A stretch of DNA of 11,722 nucleotides from CAZWDO01 sp964632485 [NCBI: uncultured bacterium] (GCA_964632485.1 CAZWDO010000044.1:1-11722); one strand, 5' to 3'; shown: positions 1 to 7,858, counted from the stretch's first letter. Numbers and translations are program-made. Notes: a model not told the origin generated them from the letters alone.

Positions 1-92
1 TGTCTCCTTTCAACCAATCAATATAATGATTTTTATCCAAAAGTCAAGATGGTTTTGTTGTGTTTCACATGGAAATGAAGAGCTCTGCCTGA

Positions 93-110
93 TTCCCGTT
101 AAACCGGGAA
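93..110. repeat. Short perfect inverted repeat at the edge of the methyltransferase relic
   Basis: TTCCCG (93-98) and CGGGAA (105-110) are perfect 6-bp arms around TTAAAC. The repeat sits at the point where the methyltransferase-like frame opens. It could be a hairpin or a rearrangement scar, but arms this short can arise by chance. Confidence 0.3.
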
Positions 111-394
111 GAATTGTCATTCAAGGACCCGCCCTATCCGCTTTATCCCACGGAAAAGAATGCCGAGATGCTGAAATTGATTGTCGAGACCTCGTCCGAT
201 CCCGAAAGTATCGTGCTGGATTGTTTTTGCGGTTCCGGGGCCGCGCTCGAAGCCGCGCAACGCCGGGGGCGTCGCTGGATCGGCGTCGATATCTCGGAGA
301 GCGCCATCGCGCCGCCGCCCGCAAGCGGCTGGACGCGATCGAATCCGACCTCTTTACCGACTCCCCGGGCTATGAGTATGTTGCATGCCTATAG
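93..394 (+). pseudogene. C-terminal remnant of a DNA (adenine-N6/cytosine-N4) methyltransferase, frameshifted
   Basis: The frame opens after a stop at 90-92 and reads a stretch typical of the C-terminal part of amino-methyltransferases. It contains the PPYPLYPTEKN lead-in, then the SAM-binding motif I (VLDCFCGSGAALEAA, about 210-255), then the GRRWIGVDISESAI strand. After ATC (306-308) the frame is lost: only two bases, GC, precede GCC GCC GCC, and the following residues AAARKRLDAIESDLF continue the family pattern in the next frame until TAG at 392-394. A single-base deletion in the GC-rich triplet run at about 309-310 explains this. The catalytic DPPY/NPPY half and the target-recognition part are absent, so no activity is expected. 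The TTG at 114 lies inside the conserved region and is not a start. The stretch is visibly richer in GC than the genes beside it and converges on the end of the Hsp70-2 gene, which suggests a relic of an earlier restriction-modification locus. Bases 1-92 hold nothing I recognise. Confidence 0.8.
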
Positions 395-3337
395 TTCTAA
401 TTTTATCTCCAGGGCCGATGATTTAACTATTTGATCTTTCGATGGCGCGGCGCAAATTTTGATTTTATCCGGAGCGCTGATGGATATAAAACACCGCATT
501 CCTGTCGTATCTTTATCAAAATGAATGATACGTTCACGCAATAATTCATCTCCCCGTTTCATGCTGCCGGTTCCCGCCGAAGGGGCCTGGGAAAACACCA
601 GGTTGACCGCGCGATTGGGGATGGCCCCCAGTTCATACCATTGCTGATATTTGTCATCTTGTTTGATGATGGAGACAAACTTTTCTCGCACATATTTTCC
701 CACAAAAAAATAAAACGGTGATTGGTTCTGCATTTTTTCCCGTTGTTTATCGACGACTTTGATCGGCTCTCCAGGGATGATATCCAGCAATCCCAGCGCG
801 ATCCCTGTTTTGCAGGTTGGTTGATAGGGATCTTTGTCATTGGCTATTGGCGGGGCATGGAGGATAAACTGATAAGGCAGCGATGTGATGGATGCGGATT
901 GTTCCTTCAGCCAATTTTGTATTGAGGTATCCATATCGGCGCAACTGAGAATGTTTGGGTGGGTCTCTTCCTGGCTGGTGATGGTATCCGTTTTTGGCGA
1001 TTGCGTGTCCGCCTGCACGCGAGGAGGCGGATTTTTTCCTGTCCCGGCGGAATTCGGAAAGCAATAGTCGAAAAGGCGCTGCACCAATTGAGAACGGCAG
1101 GAGTTGCCGGCCAGGAAGATATGAATCGTGGAATCTTTGGCGATCCGCTTTAAGAAGGCGGTCTTCAAGGCCGTGCGGAATTCAGTGATCCCGCGAAACA
1201 CTCGCTGGAATACATAGGTGTCGATCGTTTTTGTATTAATTTTCAATTCCGATTTTTCAGTGACGGTTTGTCCGCCGCGGTTGAAAAACAGATCGGCTTT
1301 GACCGATTTGATGCCCGATTCGACAGAATCCGCTTTTTTTTCACCCAGACGATGCCAATAATTCCGCAGGGCGCCCATCATGATTGTGGTATTGGCGGCG
1401 GCGGCGCTTGAATTATCCAGAAAAGCCTCGGAACCGGGGAACGGGTCAGCGTCATCCGGGCAATCGAACGGTATTTGACTGGCCCGGCATACTTCCAGAT
1501 TGTCTTGAAATACCAGATAAGCCATGTTTTCGAGGATATATTCCCCGCCCAGATAGGTATCGCCGGAAGAATAAAAATGTTCGATGATGTATTCCATGCC
1601 CTCGAGGTTCACTTCATCATTCTCCGCTTCCCGGAAAACTCCGAACGCGAAATCAGTTGTACCTCCCCCGAAATCGAATACCGCATAATTAATTTTATCA
1701 TCGTTTTTAAGTAAACCGTTACTTTTTGCCGCCGAGGCCAGATAGGCGACCGGTTCCGAGGCGATTTCCTGCACGGAAAATTCCATTAGGCGCCTGGAAG
1801 CGCTGAACGAATCGGGCAAGCTCCGATGCAAGCCTCTGCTGAATGATTTCAAGATATTCTGTTTGATCGGATCCGGGTATTTTACGGGAAATGTCATAAA
1901 ATAGTTCAAGTAGATTCCGTTCAGCCGGTTGTTGATGAAGAGCCCCAATAAATAAGCATAAAATTCAATGGGATCGAAACGATCACCAGTTTTTTTATCG
2001 GTATTTTGCGGCTGATGATGGGGGATAAGCACTTCCTGTTTTTTCAGCGTATCGATGATCCTGAGGGGATTTTTGCCCGTATCGCGCAACGCCCACGGTT
2101 TCAACCGGTCCAGAATTGAATTGACCGTTTCGTTGACTTTCGTGTTCTCCTTCAGCATATCCGCCGCGCGATGGGAACAACAGGCGTCTTTCCACCGGGT
2201 ATCCGGTCGGAAATAATCGGCGCTCCAGGATCGGTATAGATGGCGATAATTGGAGAACTGGAGCAGAGTCGGGTTTTCGAAATGGCTTTCCTCTACCGGT
2301 TTGAAATAATCATCGATGCCGATGCGGATCAACTTTTTCTTGCCGGTATCATCGCGATAGGCGACCACGGTGCTGGATGTTCCGAAATCGATGGCCACCG
2401 CCATCTCGCGGACATCCTCTTCCGGATTGCGACTTTCCCAACTTTGGGGCAGATCAAATTTTATATGCTCAGGATGCGATGCGTCTGGCGTCGAATAAAG
2501 TTCCCATAGACCCTTGTTGATATCGGTCAGGTAGGTTTCGTCCAGCTTGTTCAAGCCGATCTGACGGAGATCGCGCAATAGCAGATATTCTTTGATCCAG
2601 TCGGCGTTGTGTTCCTGAAAGCCACGGCCATGGGTTTTAGCAATGCTTGTTGTAGAATCGCCATTTTTACGGATATGTTTCAATAACAATTCAAGTTCCT
2701 CGTCTTTAACCAGAATTCCTTTGCGGGAGTCAGCCAAACCTGGCGCAGCCTGGATGCCTTGGATTGATTGGATTAATTTATTCAGTTTTTGATATAGCGG
2801 TTCTGGACGTTCGGCGGGCAAAAAGCCCAAACCTTCGATCAAGGCCCAAATCGTAATCTCTTTAGGCAATGGCGCGAAGGGCAAAAAGATGGCTCTGCTG
2901 GGGAAGTCTTGAAGCATTGAAATATATAAAGATGACACCCTCACTTTATCATCAGTATCCAATCGGATTTTATCACCATTATAAGTATAATAGACATATT
3001 CGTTTGTATTAAATGTACACAAAATCAGAAATGTTTGGTTTTTTTTTAAAGTCTTTTGAGTATCTTCGACGGCAACTTTCCATATAAAACCCAGTTTTTT
3101 TCGCAAACTCGCTTCTTCGTCCTTCAACATGGTGTAATAGACGGATTTTGCTTCGCCATTGTACCACAGGGCGTGGTGCTGATGGTCGTAAATCAGGTCC
3201 GGTTTTTTGAATTTAACGAAACGGTTCTTTTCAATTAAATCTTGAATTTCCTTTTGCAAGTCAGGCAATTGTCTTTGCGTTTCCTGGAAGATAGATTCCA
3301 CCATATTGGAAGACAGATAAATGTGATTGACTTTCAT
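389..3337 (-). CDS. Hsp70-like ATPase with a 310-residue N-terminal extension (Hsp70-2)
   Basis: This 982-residue protein carries an actin/Hsp70-type ATPase in its middle. Phosphate-1 is IDFGTSST (residues 316-323). A connect-1-like helix is EIASEPVAYLASA (524-536). Phosphate-2 is DFGGGTTDF (555-563), and the adenosine loop is IFLAGNSCRSQLV (740-752). By family rules it should bind and hydrolyse ATP in the cytoplasm. DnaK has about 640 residues and starts directly with phosphate-1. Here about 310 residues of unrecognised sequence come first, and the region after the adenosine loop does not look like a canonical beta-sandwich substrate-binding domain with lid, so client handling must differ. 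Residues 770-800 are polar and probably a disordered insertion. The start is well set: AAGGAG at 3343-3348 lies 5 bases before ATG. The gene follows the coiled-coil/GrpE-like gene after 23 bases and is the last of the operon. It ends in TAG at 389-391, convergent with the methyltransferase relic. The fold assignment is strong; the biological role is unknown. Confidence 0.88.
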   Translation of the reverse strand: MKVNHIYLSSNMVESIFQETQRQLPDLQKEIQDLIEKNRFVKFKKPDLIYDHQHHALWYNGEAKSVYYTMLKDEEASLRKKLGFIWKVAVEDTQKTLKKNQTFLILCTFNTNEYVYYTYNGDKIRLDTDDKVRVSSLYISMLQDFPSRAIFLPFAPLPKEITIWALIEGLGFLPAERPEPLYQKLNKLIQSIQGIQAAPGLADSRKGILVKDEELELLLKHIRKNGDSTTSIAKTHGRGFQEHNADWIKEYLLLRDLRQIGLNKLDETYLTDINKGLWELYSTPDASHPEHIKFDLPQSWESRNPEEDVREMAVAIDFGTSSTVVAYRDDTGKKKLIRIGIDDYFKPVEESHFENPTLLQFSNYRHLYRSWSADYFRPDTRWKDACCSHRAADMLKENTKVNETVNSILDRLKPWALRDTGKNPLRIIDTLKKQEVLIPHHQPQNTDKKTGDRFDPIEFYAYLLGLFINNRLNGIYLNYFMTFPVKYPDPIKQNILKSFSRGLHRSLPDSFSASRRLMEFSVQEIASEPVAYLASAAKSNGLLKNDDKINYAVFDFGGGTTDFAFGVFREAENDEVNLEGMEYIIEHFYSSGDTYLGGEYILENMAYLVFQDNLEVCRASQIPFDCPDDADPFPGSEAFLDNSSAAAANTTIMMGALRNYWHRLGEKKADSVESGIKSVKADLFFNRGGQTVTEKSELKINTKTIDTYVFQRVFRGITEFRTALKTAFLKRIAKDSTIHIFLAGNSCRSQLVQRLFDYCFPNSAGTGKNPPPRVQADTQSPKTDTITSQEETHPNILSCADMDTSIQNWLKEQSASITSLPYQFILHAPPIANDKDPYQPTCKTGIALGLLDIIPGEPIKVVDKQREKMQNQSPFYFFVGKYVREKFVSIIKQDDKYQQWYELGAIPNRAVNLVFSQAPSAGTGSMKRGDELLRERIIHFDKDTTGMRCFISISAPDKIKICAAPSKDQIVKSSALEIKLEL

Positions 3338-3342
3338 GATTG

Positions 3343-3348
3343 CTCCTT
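3343..3348 (-). promoter_or_regulatory. Ribosome binding site of Hsp70-2
   Basis: AAGGAG on the minus strand lies 5 bases before the ATG at 3337. It fixes the start of the 982-residue protein. Confidence 0.8.
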
Positions 3349-3360
3349 GCTCGTGAATGC

Positions 3361-4494
3361 TTAATCGACCAGCACCGCGGCTTTTTTTGTTTTGCCCTGC
3401 AGGGAATAGCCCGGGAAGAGGGTTTGCGCGATGGCGCTTCCGGATGAGATGGGGCAGTTGTGCCGCTCGCGGTTGAAACCCTCCCCGGGGCGGGGCTCGA
3501 TGACCTCAAAATCCGTTGTATGCTGTATCGCCGCCAGATTGCCGACGAAAAACCTCAGTAATTCGATTTCTGCCGTATCTGCTGGCTTCTGAGTGCTTGT
3601 ACAGCGATTCCTAATCTTGTCCCAATAATTTTCAAGCTTCTCTTCATTGGAGAGAGCCAGAACAAACTGTTCAAAATTATCGATCGCCAATACCTCTTTA
3701 ATGGCGGGGTGAGCATCGATTTTCGGCCATAATTGGCGAAATTTCCGAAACAGATTTTGCTCACAATTCAATTGCTCTTGAGTTTTTTTATTTTCATCTT
3801 CCAGTTTGTCTTTTTTTTGGTTCAGTTTTCGAATGTCGGAATTCAGGCTATCAATATTGTTTCGTAGTTCTTGAATGTCAGAATTCAATTTGTCAATCTG
3901 CTTTTGTTTGTCGCTAATATCAGCGTTTAGGGTTTTGGTATTATTATTTAATTGATTTATTTGGCGTTGCTGGTTTGAGATTGTCTGTTTATTTTCGAAT
4001 ATTTCGCTATTCAGCCTGTTTTTTTCATTTGTCAGCGAAGCTACTTCCCCTTGTAAACGATCCCGTTCTCTTTCTAAATGGTCCCGTTGCCCTTCAACCG
4101 ATCTGAATCCGGAAATTAATTTTTCCTTAAATTCACGCAGTATCTCAGTTAGTTTCATAGTATCAAAATCCCTTTCGTCGAATTCAAAATTTAGTTCCGA
4201 CCCCAGCTCATGCCTGAACGATGCAAACGATTTATTTTCTTCTATCAATCGCTCATTCTCGGATTTTAAATCGTCTCTTTCCTGTTCGATTATGCTTATC
4301 CGCTCATCCTTTTTACGGATTTCTTCTCGCAGTCGCTCAATTTCCCGTTTGGCCTCATCATTTTCCGGATATTCGGTGAGCGATGGCGGCTGCTCATCGA
4401 TCACGTCCCTGATCAATTCCGTCAATCGACGTTTAAATGATTCGCTTTGCATTTCATTGTATATGTATTCGTGGATTATTTCCTTTTTTTTCAT
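3361..4494 (-). CDS. Long coiled-coil protein with a C-terminal GrpE-like domain
   Basis: This 377-residue protein is probably a dedicated nucleotide-exchange factor for the neighbouring Hsp70-like ATPases. A short N-terminal domain (1-45) is followed by coiled coil at about 48-90 and 135-250, rich in Glu, Lys, Asn and Gln. Next come a helical segment (about 255-310) and a small C-terminal domain (about 328-377). That last domain follows the GrpE beta-domain pattern: FEVIEPRPGEGF, then RHN where GrpE has RHE, then TLFPGYSLQGKTKKAAVLVD, matching the GrpE ending 'pGY-l-.-v-r-A-V-V'. GrpE itself is about 200 residues with a long N-terminal helix pair, so this is a greatly lengthened relative. 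I chose the ATG at 4494 because AGGGAG (4502-4507) lies 7 bases upstream. An upstream in-frame ATG at 4545 has no such site. It lies 23 bases before Hsp70-2 and 59 bases after the 257-residue gene. The domain call rests on pattern recognition, not alignment; the genetic linkage to two Hsp70s supports it. Confidence 0.78.
   Translation of the reverse strand: MKKKEIIHEYIYNEMQSESFKRRLTELIRDVIDEQPPSLTEYPENDEAKREIERLREEIRKKDERISIIEQERDDLKSENERLIEENKSFASFRHELGSELNFEFDERDFDTMKLTEILREFKEKLISGFRSVEGQRDHLERERDRLQGEVASLTNEKNRLNSEIFENKQTISNQQRQINQLNNNTKTLNADISDKQKQIDKLNSDIQELRNNIDSLNSDIRKLNQKKDKLEDENKKTQEQLNCEQNLFRKFRQLWPKIDAHPAIKEVLAIDNFEQFVLALSNEEKLENYWDKIRNRCTSTQKPADTAEIELLRFFVGNLAAIQHTTDFEVIEPRPGEGFNRERHNCPISSGSAIAQTLFPGYSLQGKTKKAAVLVD
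3805..3930 (-). repeat. Three tandem 14-residue coiled-coil repeats
   Basis: Within the coiled coil, residues 189-230 (numbered from the ATG at 4494) consist of three back-to-back 14-residue units: LNADISDKQKQIDK, LNSDIQELRNNIDS and LNSDIRKLNQKKDK. Fourteen residues are two heptads, so the units extend the coil in register. The DNA units are only partly alike, so this is an old duplication or convergent heptad composition. Confidence 0.65.
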
Positions 4495-4501
4495 CCTTTT
4501 A

Positions 4502-4507
4502 CTCCCT
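4502..4507 (-). promoter_or_regulatory. Ribosome binding site selecting the start of the GrpE-like gene
   Basis: AGGGAG on the minus strand is 7 bases before the ATG at 4494, whereas the in-frame ATG at 4545 has none. This removes 17 residues from the longest reading. Confidence 0.7.
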
Positions 4508-4553
4508 TGGAGGTAGCGCTTATTAACGTTTGAATAATACCGCATGTTCTTAC

Positions 4554-5327
4554 CTAACTTACTGTTATTTGATTTATCTCGCCGGAATTGCCGGATTGTT
4601 TCTTCGATGGAGTGGAAAGTTGCGACGATGAGAATTGGCCGAGAATCTCAACCAAGGCCCGGGCGATGGTTTCCGGAGGAACCTGACGTTGATCCGGGGC
4701 GATTGGCTTTCCTTTCAGCGCCAGATAATGATAGGCTGTGGGCCAGGTGAGTGTGTCCTGAAGGCAGAGAAACGCGAATTGCAGATCGAGGGGAGAATCG
4801 ACAATTTTGTGGATAGCCAGCATCTCCCGTCCAAAACAGCGGCGAATTTGACGAATGGGCAAAGCGCCGCCTTGTGCCGCCGCCGGGCAGACGGTTACAT
4901 CGATATAATTGGTATGATGCGTCAGAAAATCGGCCAATCGGGAGCCTCCGCAATGAATCTGACCGCCGGTATAATCGATGCGCGCCAGAATCAACTCGTC
5001 GGGTTGCGGTTTTTCCGATATGTTTTTTACAGTCATTTTTCCGGTATTTATTTCCGGTCCGATGCAGATATACTTTTCACGCGGCGGTTGTGCAAACGGA
5101 TACTCATTTTCCAGGAACCAAAGATCGCCTGCGATTTTGGCCACGCCGGAACCGAGGACAATCTGGTCCGGCGGGCCGTTGAATTCCAGGCCGAAGAGCA
5201 CGCCGTCCGCATATTCGGAGAGCATAGAGTGGACAAAATTTTGTGGAAAGTCCCGAAGCGCTTCGAGCATATCGGCGCAAAGGATTTTCCCGGGAGAAAA
5301 ATCAGGTTTCAATTGAGTTAACTGCAT
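4554..5327 (-). CDS. Unrecognised 257-residue operon protein between Hsp70-1 and the GrpE-like factor
   Basis: I do not recognise the family. The N-terminal half (about residues 8-110) has a beta-rich pattern: FSPGKIL, a helix ending in FPQNFVHSMLSEYADGVLFG, then short strands around GSGVAKIAGDLWFLE. This loosely recalls the small attachment modules of phage baseplate or tail proteins, but that is only an impression. The second half (about 160-230) looks helical, includes RCFGREMLAIHKIV and the Trp/Tyr-rich TWPTAYHYLALKGKP, and the last 25 residues are polar Ser/Gln-rich tail. There is no signal peptide or membrane segment. The start at 5327 is favoured because GGGAGG at 5333-5338 lies 5 bases before it; a longer reading to 5477 would run through the end of Hsp70-1. 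The gene begins 13 bases after Hsp70-1 stops, so the two are co-transcribed. It is most simply an adaptor or client-recognition subunit for the Hsp70 pair, which is inference from position. Confidence 0.75.
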   Translation of the reverse strand: MQLTQLKPDFSPGKILCADMLEALRDFPQNFVHSMLSEYADGVLFGLEFNGPPDQIVLGSGVAKIAGDLWFLENEYPFAQPPREKYICIGPEINTGKMTVKNISEKPQPDELILARIDYTGGQIHCGGSRLADFLTHHTNYIDVTVCPAAAQGGALPIRQIRRCFGREMLAIHKIVDSPLDLQFAFLCLQDTLTWPTAYHYLALKGKPIAPDQRQVPPETIARALVEILGQFSSSQLSTPSKKQSGNSGEINQITVS

Positions 5328-5332
5328 GTTTT

Positions 5333-5338
5333 CCTCCC
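5333..5338 (-). promoter_or_regulatory. Ribosome binding site of the 257-residue gene
   Basis: GGGAGG on the minus strand, 5 bases before ATG at 5327, lies just past the TAA of Hsp70-1 at 5341-5343. It decides the short start over the longer frame reaching 5477. Confidence 0.8.
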
Positions 5339-5340
5339 GC

Positions 5341-7452
5341 TTATCCCATATTGTCAAATTTGAAAGGTTCGCTGGCGGATATGAAATATTCATCCTGCTC
5401 GCGTTTGATGGCGAATACTTCGATGCCATAGATGGCGGCGCTGGAGTACAAAATAAAGCGGATTTTGTTGGACTCAAGGGTATCGATATGGGTTTTCTGT
5501 TCGATGCGCGGATCGATTTTCAGAATATCGCGGAGCGCTGTTTTTTTCCACTGTTGGGCGATATAGCGCTCATCTCTGAATTCGCGGCCGTTATCGCTGA
5601 AATGAATGCGTAAATCACTGCCTTTGTTGAGCATATCGTGCATGCCGATCGCCTCCTGCAATGGCTTGTCTTTCATGCCGAGGACCAAACGTTCGTCGCG
5701 GTAATTCGTTACATAGATTTCACACGGCACATTTGGTTTGAAATACTCCAAACTGAGGTCGATTTTACCTTCCCGTTTGTCGTGCAGATATTGGATCGCG
5801 CCACGCAGGCAGTTCAGCTTCAGTTGTTGCGTGGTTTGCTGCTCACTGCTGCGCTTGAGCGTGTAGATGCGGCGTCCGGGCAGAAATTCCTTGAGGGATT
5901 GGCGGAAAAGGCCAATCCGGCTCGATTGGCCGGAGAGCTTGATGTGATGGTAATGGATCAGGCCTTTTTCAATTTCCGGATTGGGCGCTAAAAGATTGCA
6001 TAAAACGCGATAGATATCGGCGGCGATCAAGGTATCAATTTCACGAATCGTAAACGTAGGCGAGTTCTTCATTTCAAGAATTTCCCAATTTCCGGGTTTG
6101 TTTTTATCGCGAAAATGGAAACGGAAATTTTTGAACAGAAGAGTAATTTTTTTCCCGCTGCCCTGTTTATCTGAATTGAAATCTACTTCGATACCTTCGC
6201 TGGAACGGAAAAAGGCTTTTTTCATTTCCTCGGCCTGTTCCCAGAGTGTGAAATAATTGTTGCGCACCCGGTCGTAATCGTTGCGGGAATGCCTGTATTT
6301 TTCATATTGAAGAGGAAAAATCGCTTCGGCCTTCTGACATTCGGCAAGCAGTCTTGCATAGATATAATCAATAGGACTTTGGTCATTTTGAGAGAGCCAT
6401 GAATCGATTTCGCGAAAGATGTCCTCGAAGTTGGGTAGAAATGAATCGATAGTATTGGTGATTTCATCGGCGCGTTGGGAGGCATAGCGCACTTGCATGA
6501 ACTGCATGATGCGTTCGGTGATTTTGTCGCCGCCGAAATCCGCATCGCCATCTTCCCGATCGACTTTGATTGCCAGCTTGTAATGCGAACCCGTATCTTC
6601 ACATTCAAATACGCAGGAAGCCAGGTCCGTGGTGCCGCCGCCGCAATCGATAATCAGCGCCTTTTCACTCTCTTTCCTGCCAGGTTCGATGGATTTCATT
6701 TTTTCGCGGATCAGTTCGTAGAGAACCGCTACGCCTTCATCGAGAGCGTCATTCCCGAGCTGGATATTGAATCTTCGTTCGCCTTCTCGTGAATAAAGCG
6801 ATTTGAAGGATTTCAAATAATTTTCCTTCAGTTTGACGGGGCAGGAGAAATGCAGGGATTGGAAGCGGCATTTGAACTGGCTTTCCGCCTGATGGATGAT
6901 GTAATCGATATACCCGCGCAGCAGTTCGCCGCGGCGAATCCCCGGCAGGGTATTGCGTTTTTCATCTTCCATAATCAGTTCTTCGTTCGGATCAGTCAGC
7001 CAGCGCTTGATGCTTTTAAAAACCGATGACTGGGGGGCGTAATTGAGTTCGCGCAGTTTTTCCTGCGTTTCATATCCGTAGAGCAGATTCAGGGATTTAC
7101 CGTTGATTTCGCGGACATAAATAGCGGTAGGAACAGTTTCGAACCATTTTTCATCGCTTAAAAACTTTACAGTATTGATCGCATCGATCTCGATGGCCGG
7201 GTTGGCGGCAAGATCGATGGGCGAATCGACATAATCGCGGAAGAGGTAAGCTCCGGCGGAAGTGTTGGATGTGCCGAGGTCAATGCAGAGCGTCGCCGTC
7301 GTAGGCAGGGGTTTGAGCAGTACGATATCGGTCTCTCGCGTCACGGTCTGATTGTTTTCCAGTCGACAACGGAGGCTGAATGTATTCAGGCATAGCAAGT
7401 TCCGAATTCGGTCCGAATCCGCCTGAAACTTGTTTCGGATTTTCCGGGTCAA
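5341..7452 (-). CDS. Hsp70-like ATPase (Hsp70-1), 5' end lost at a junction with esterase DNA
   Basis: The open frame gives 703 residues from a TTG at 7452, but roughly its first 25-30 residues are an out-of-frame reading of the adjoining esterase fragment. Authentic sequence seems to begin near 7370 (LRCRLENNQTVTRETDIVLL). No ATG precedes the ATPase, and a GTG at 7344 is the nearest alternative start, without a clear ribosome binding site. The ATPase core is complete: IDLGTSNTSAG (57-67), a connect-1-like DEGVAVLYEL (238-247), IDCGGGTTDL (268-277) and the adenosine loop IKLSGQSSRIGLF (504-516). Both Hsp70s here have GGGTTD where DnaK has GGGTFD. About 170 residues follow the adenosine loop and do not resemble the DnaK substrate domain. 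It heads the four-gene operon, 13 bases ahead of the 257-residue gene. Expression would now depend on the captured promoter at 7911-7938. The fold is secure; the integrity of the N-terminus is doubtful. Confidence 0.82.
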   Translation of the reverse strand: MTRKIRNKFQADSDRIRNLLCLNTFSLRCRLENNQTVTRETDIVLLKPLPTTATLCIDLGTSNTSAGAYLFRDYVDSPIDLAANPAIEIDAINTVKFLSDEKWFETVPTAIYVREINGKSLNLLYGYETQEKLRELNYAPQSSVFKSIKRWLTDPNEELIMEDEKRNTLPGIRRGELLRGYIDYIIHQAESQFKCRFQSLHFSCPVKLKENYLKSFKSLYSREGERRFNIQLGNDALDEGVAVLYELIREKMKSIEPGRKESEKALIIDCGGGTTDLASCVFECEDTGSHYKLAIKVDREDGDADFGGDKITERIMQFMQVRYASQRADEITNTIDSFLPNFEDIFREIDSWLSQNDQSPIDYIYARLLAECQKAEAIFPLQYEKYRHSRNDYDRVRNNYFTLWEQAEEMKKAFFRSSEGIEVDFNSDKQGSGKKITLLFKNFRFHFRDKNKPGNWEILEMKNSPTFTIREIDTLIAADIYRVLCNLLAPNPEIEKGLIHYHHIKLSGQSSRIGLFRQSLKEFLPGRRIYTLKRSSEQQTTQQLKLNCLRGAIQYLHDKREGKIDLSLEYFKPNVPCEIYVTNYRDERLVLGMKDKPLQEAIGMHDMLNKGSDLRIHFSDNGREFRDERYIAQQWKKTALRDILKIDPRIEQKTHIDTLESNKIRFILYSSAAIYGIEVFAIKREQDEYFISASEPFKFDNMG

Positions 7453-7831
7453 GTATCCATGTGTTTCCGTTGACTACATATTTGTAATCTAACCGGGCAT
7501 TTGGTTCGTACGTCTTTGAAAGATAATAAAAATTTGTACCGGTTAAATTTAATAAACTGCTATTGGCATAGCTCCATCCATTCATGTCGCCGGCAAGCGA
7601 TACTGAATTCACATTATTTCTGTAGATAAAATTTGCTGTACTGTCTTCAATAAATGGGATACCCTTTGTACGTGCATACACATAAAAACTGTCAACTGCC
7701 GCATTTTTCTGACTTGCTGATGGAAGGGAATTCACTTTGTTTATAAAGGATTGGAATTCATTTTGTGCATGGTTGTTCATTGTTAAGATAAAAAAAAATG
7801 AAATTAGTACTATTTTTTGTTGTATTGACAT
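7280..7831 (-). pseudogene. 5' fragment of a secreted esterase gene (signal peptide plus E-set/CBM48-like domain)
   Basis: The 183-codon frame starts with ATG at 7831 behind AGGGAG 6 bases upstream. Residues 1-22 form a Sec signal peptide: MSIQQK, then a hydrophobic core IVLISFFFILTM, then a likely cut after NNHA. Residues about 55-155 match the glycogen-binding-like (E-set/CBM48) N-terminal module of bacterial putative esterases: VNSVSLAGDMNGW, FYYLSKTYEPNARLDYKYVV, NTWILDPENP, then GGFGPNSELAMPEYIQP. In such proteins an alpha/beta-hydrolase esterase domain of roughly 250 residues follows. Here the family pattern stops at PEYIQP (about 7365), and the remaining residues to the stop at 7280-7282 are the wrong frame of Hsp70-1. 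The catalytic domain is therefore missing. The intact 5' end with its own promoter shows that the fragment came from a complete gene and was joined to the Hsp70 operon by recombination, or by misassembly. Confidence 0.75.
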
Positions 7832-7858
7832 TTAGTTCTCCCTGATATTTGTCGTCAA

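Noticed and set aside
26-394. A 122-codon plus-strand frame through the methyltransferase relic
   Set aside because: Only its last 28 codons carry methyltransferase-like sequence; the rest is the wrong frame of the same relic. A frameshift explains both frames.
4500-4512. A possible hairpin (CCTCC with GGGAG) hiding the ribosome binding site of the GrpE-like gene
   Set aside because: The arms are separated by only two bases, too tight for a stable loop.
4635-5321. A 228-codon plus-strand open frame
   Set aside because: It is the mirror of the 257-residue minus-strand gene, has no ribosome binding site, and its translation is Arg/Gly/Ile-rich without any family pattern; the minus-strand gene has a strong site and operon spacing.
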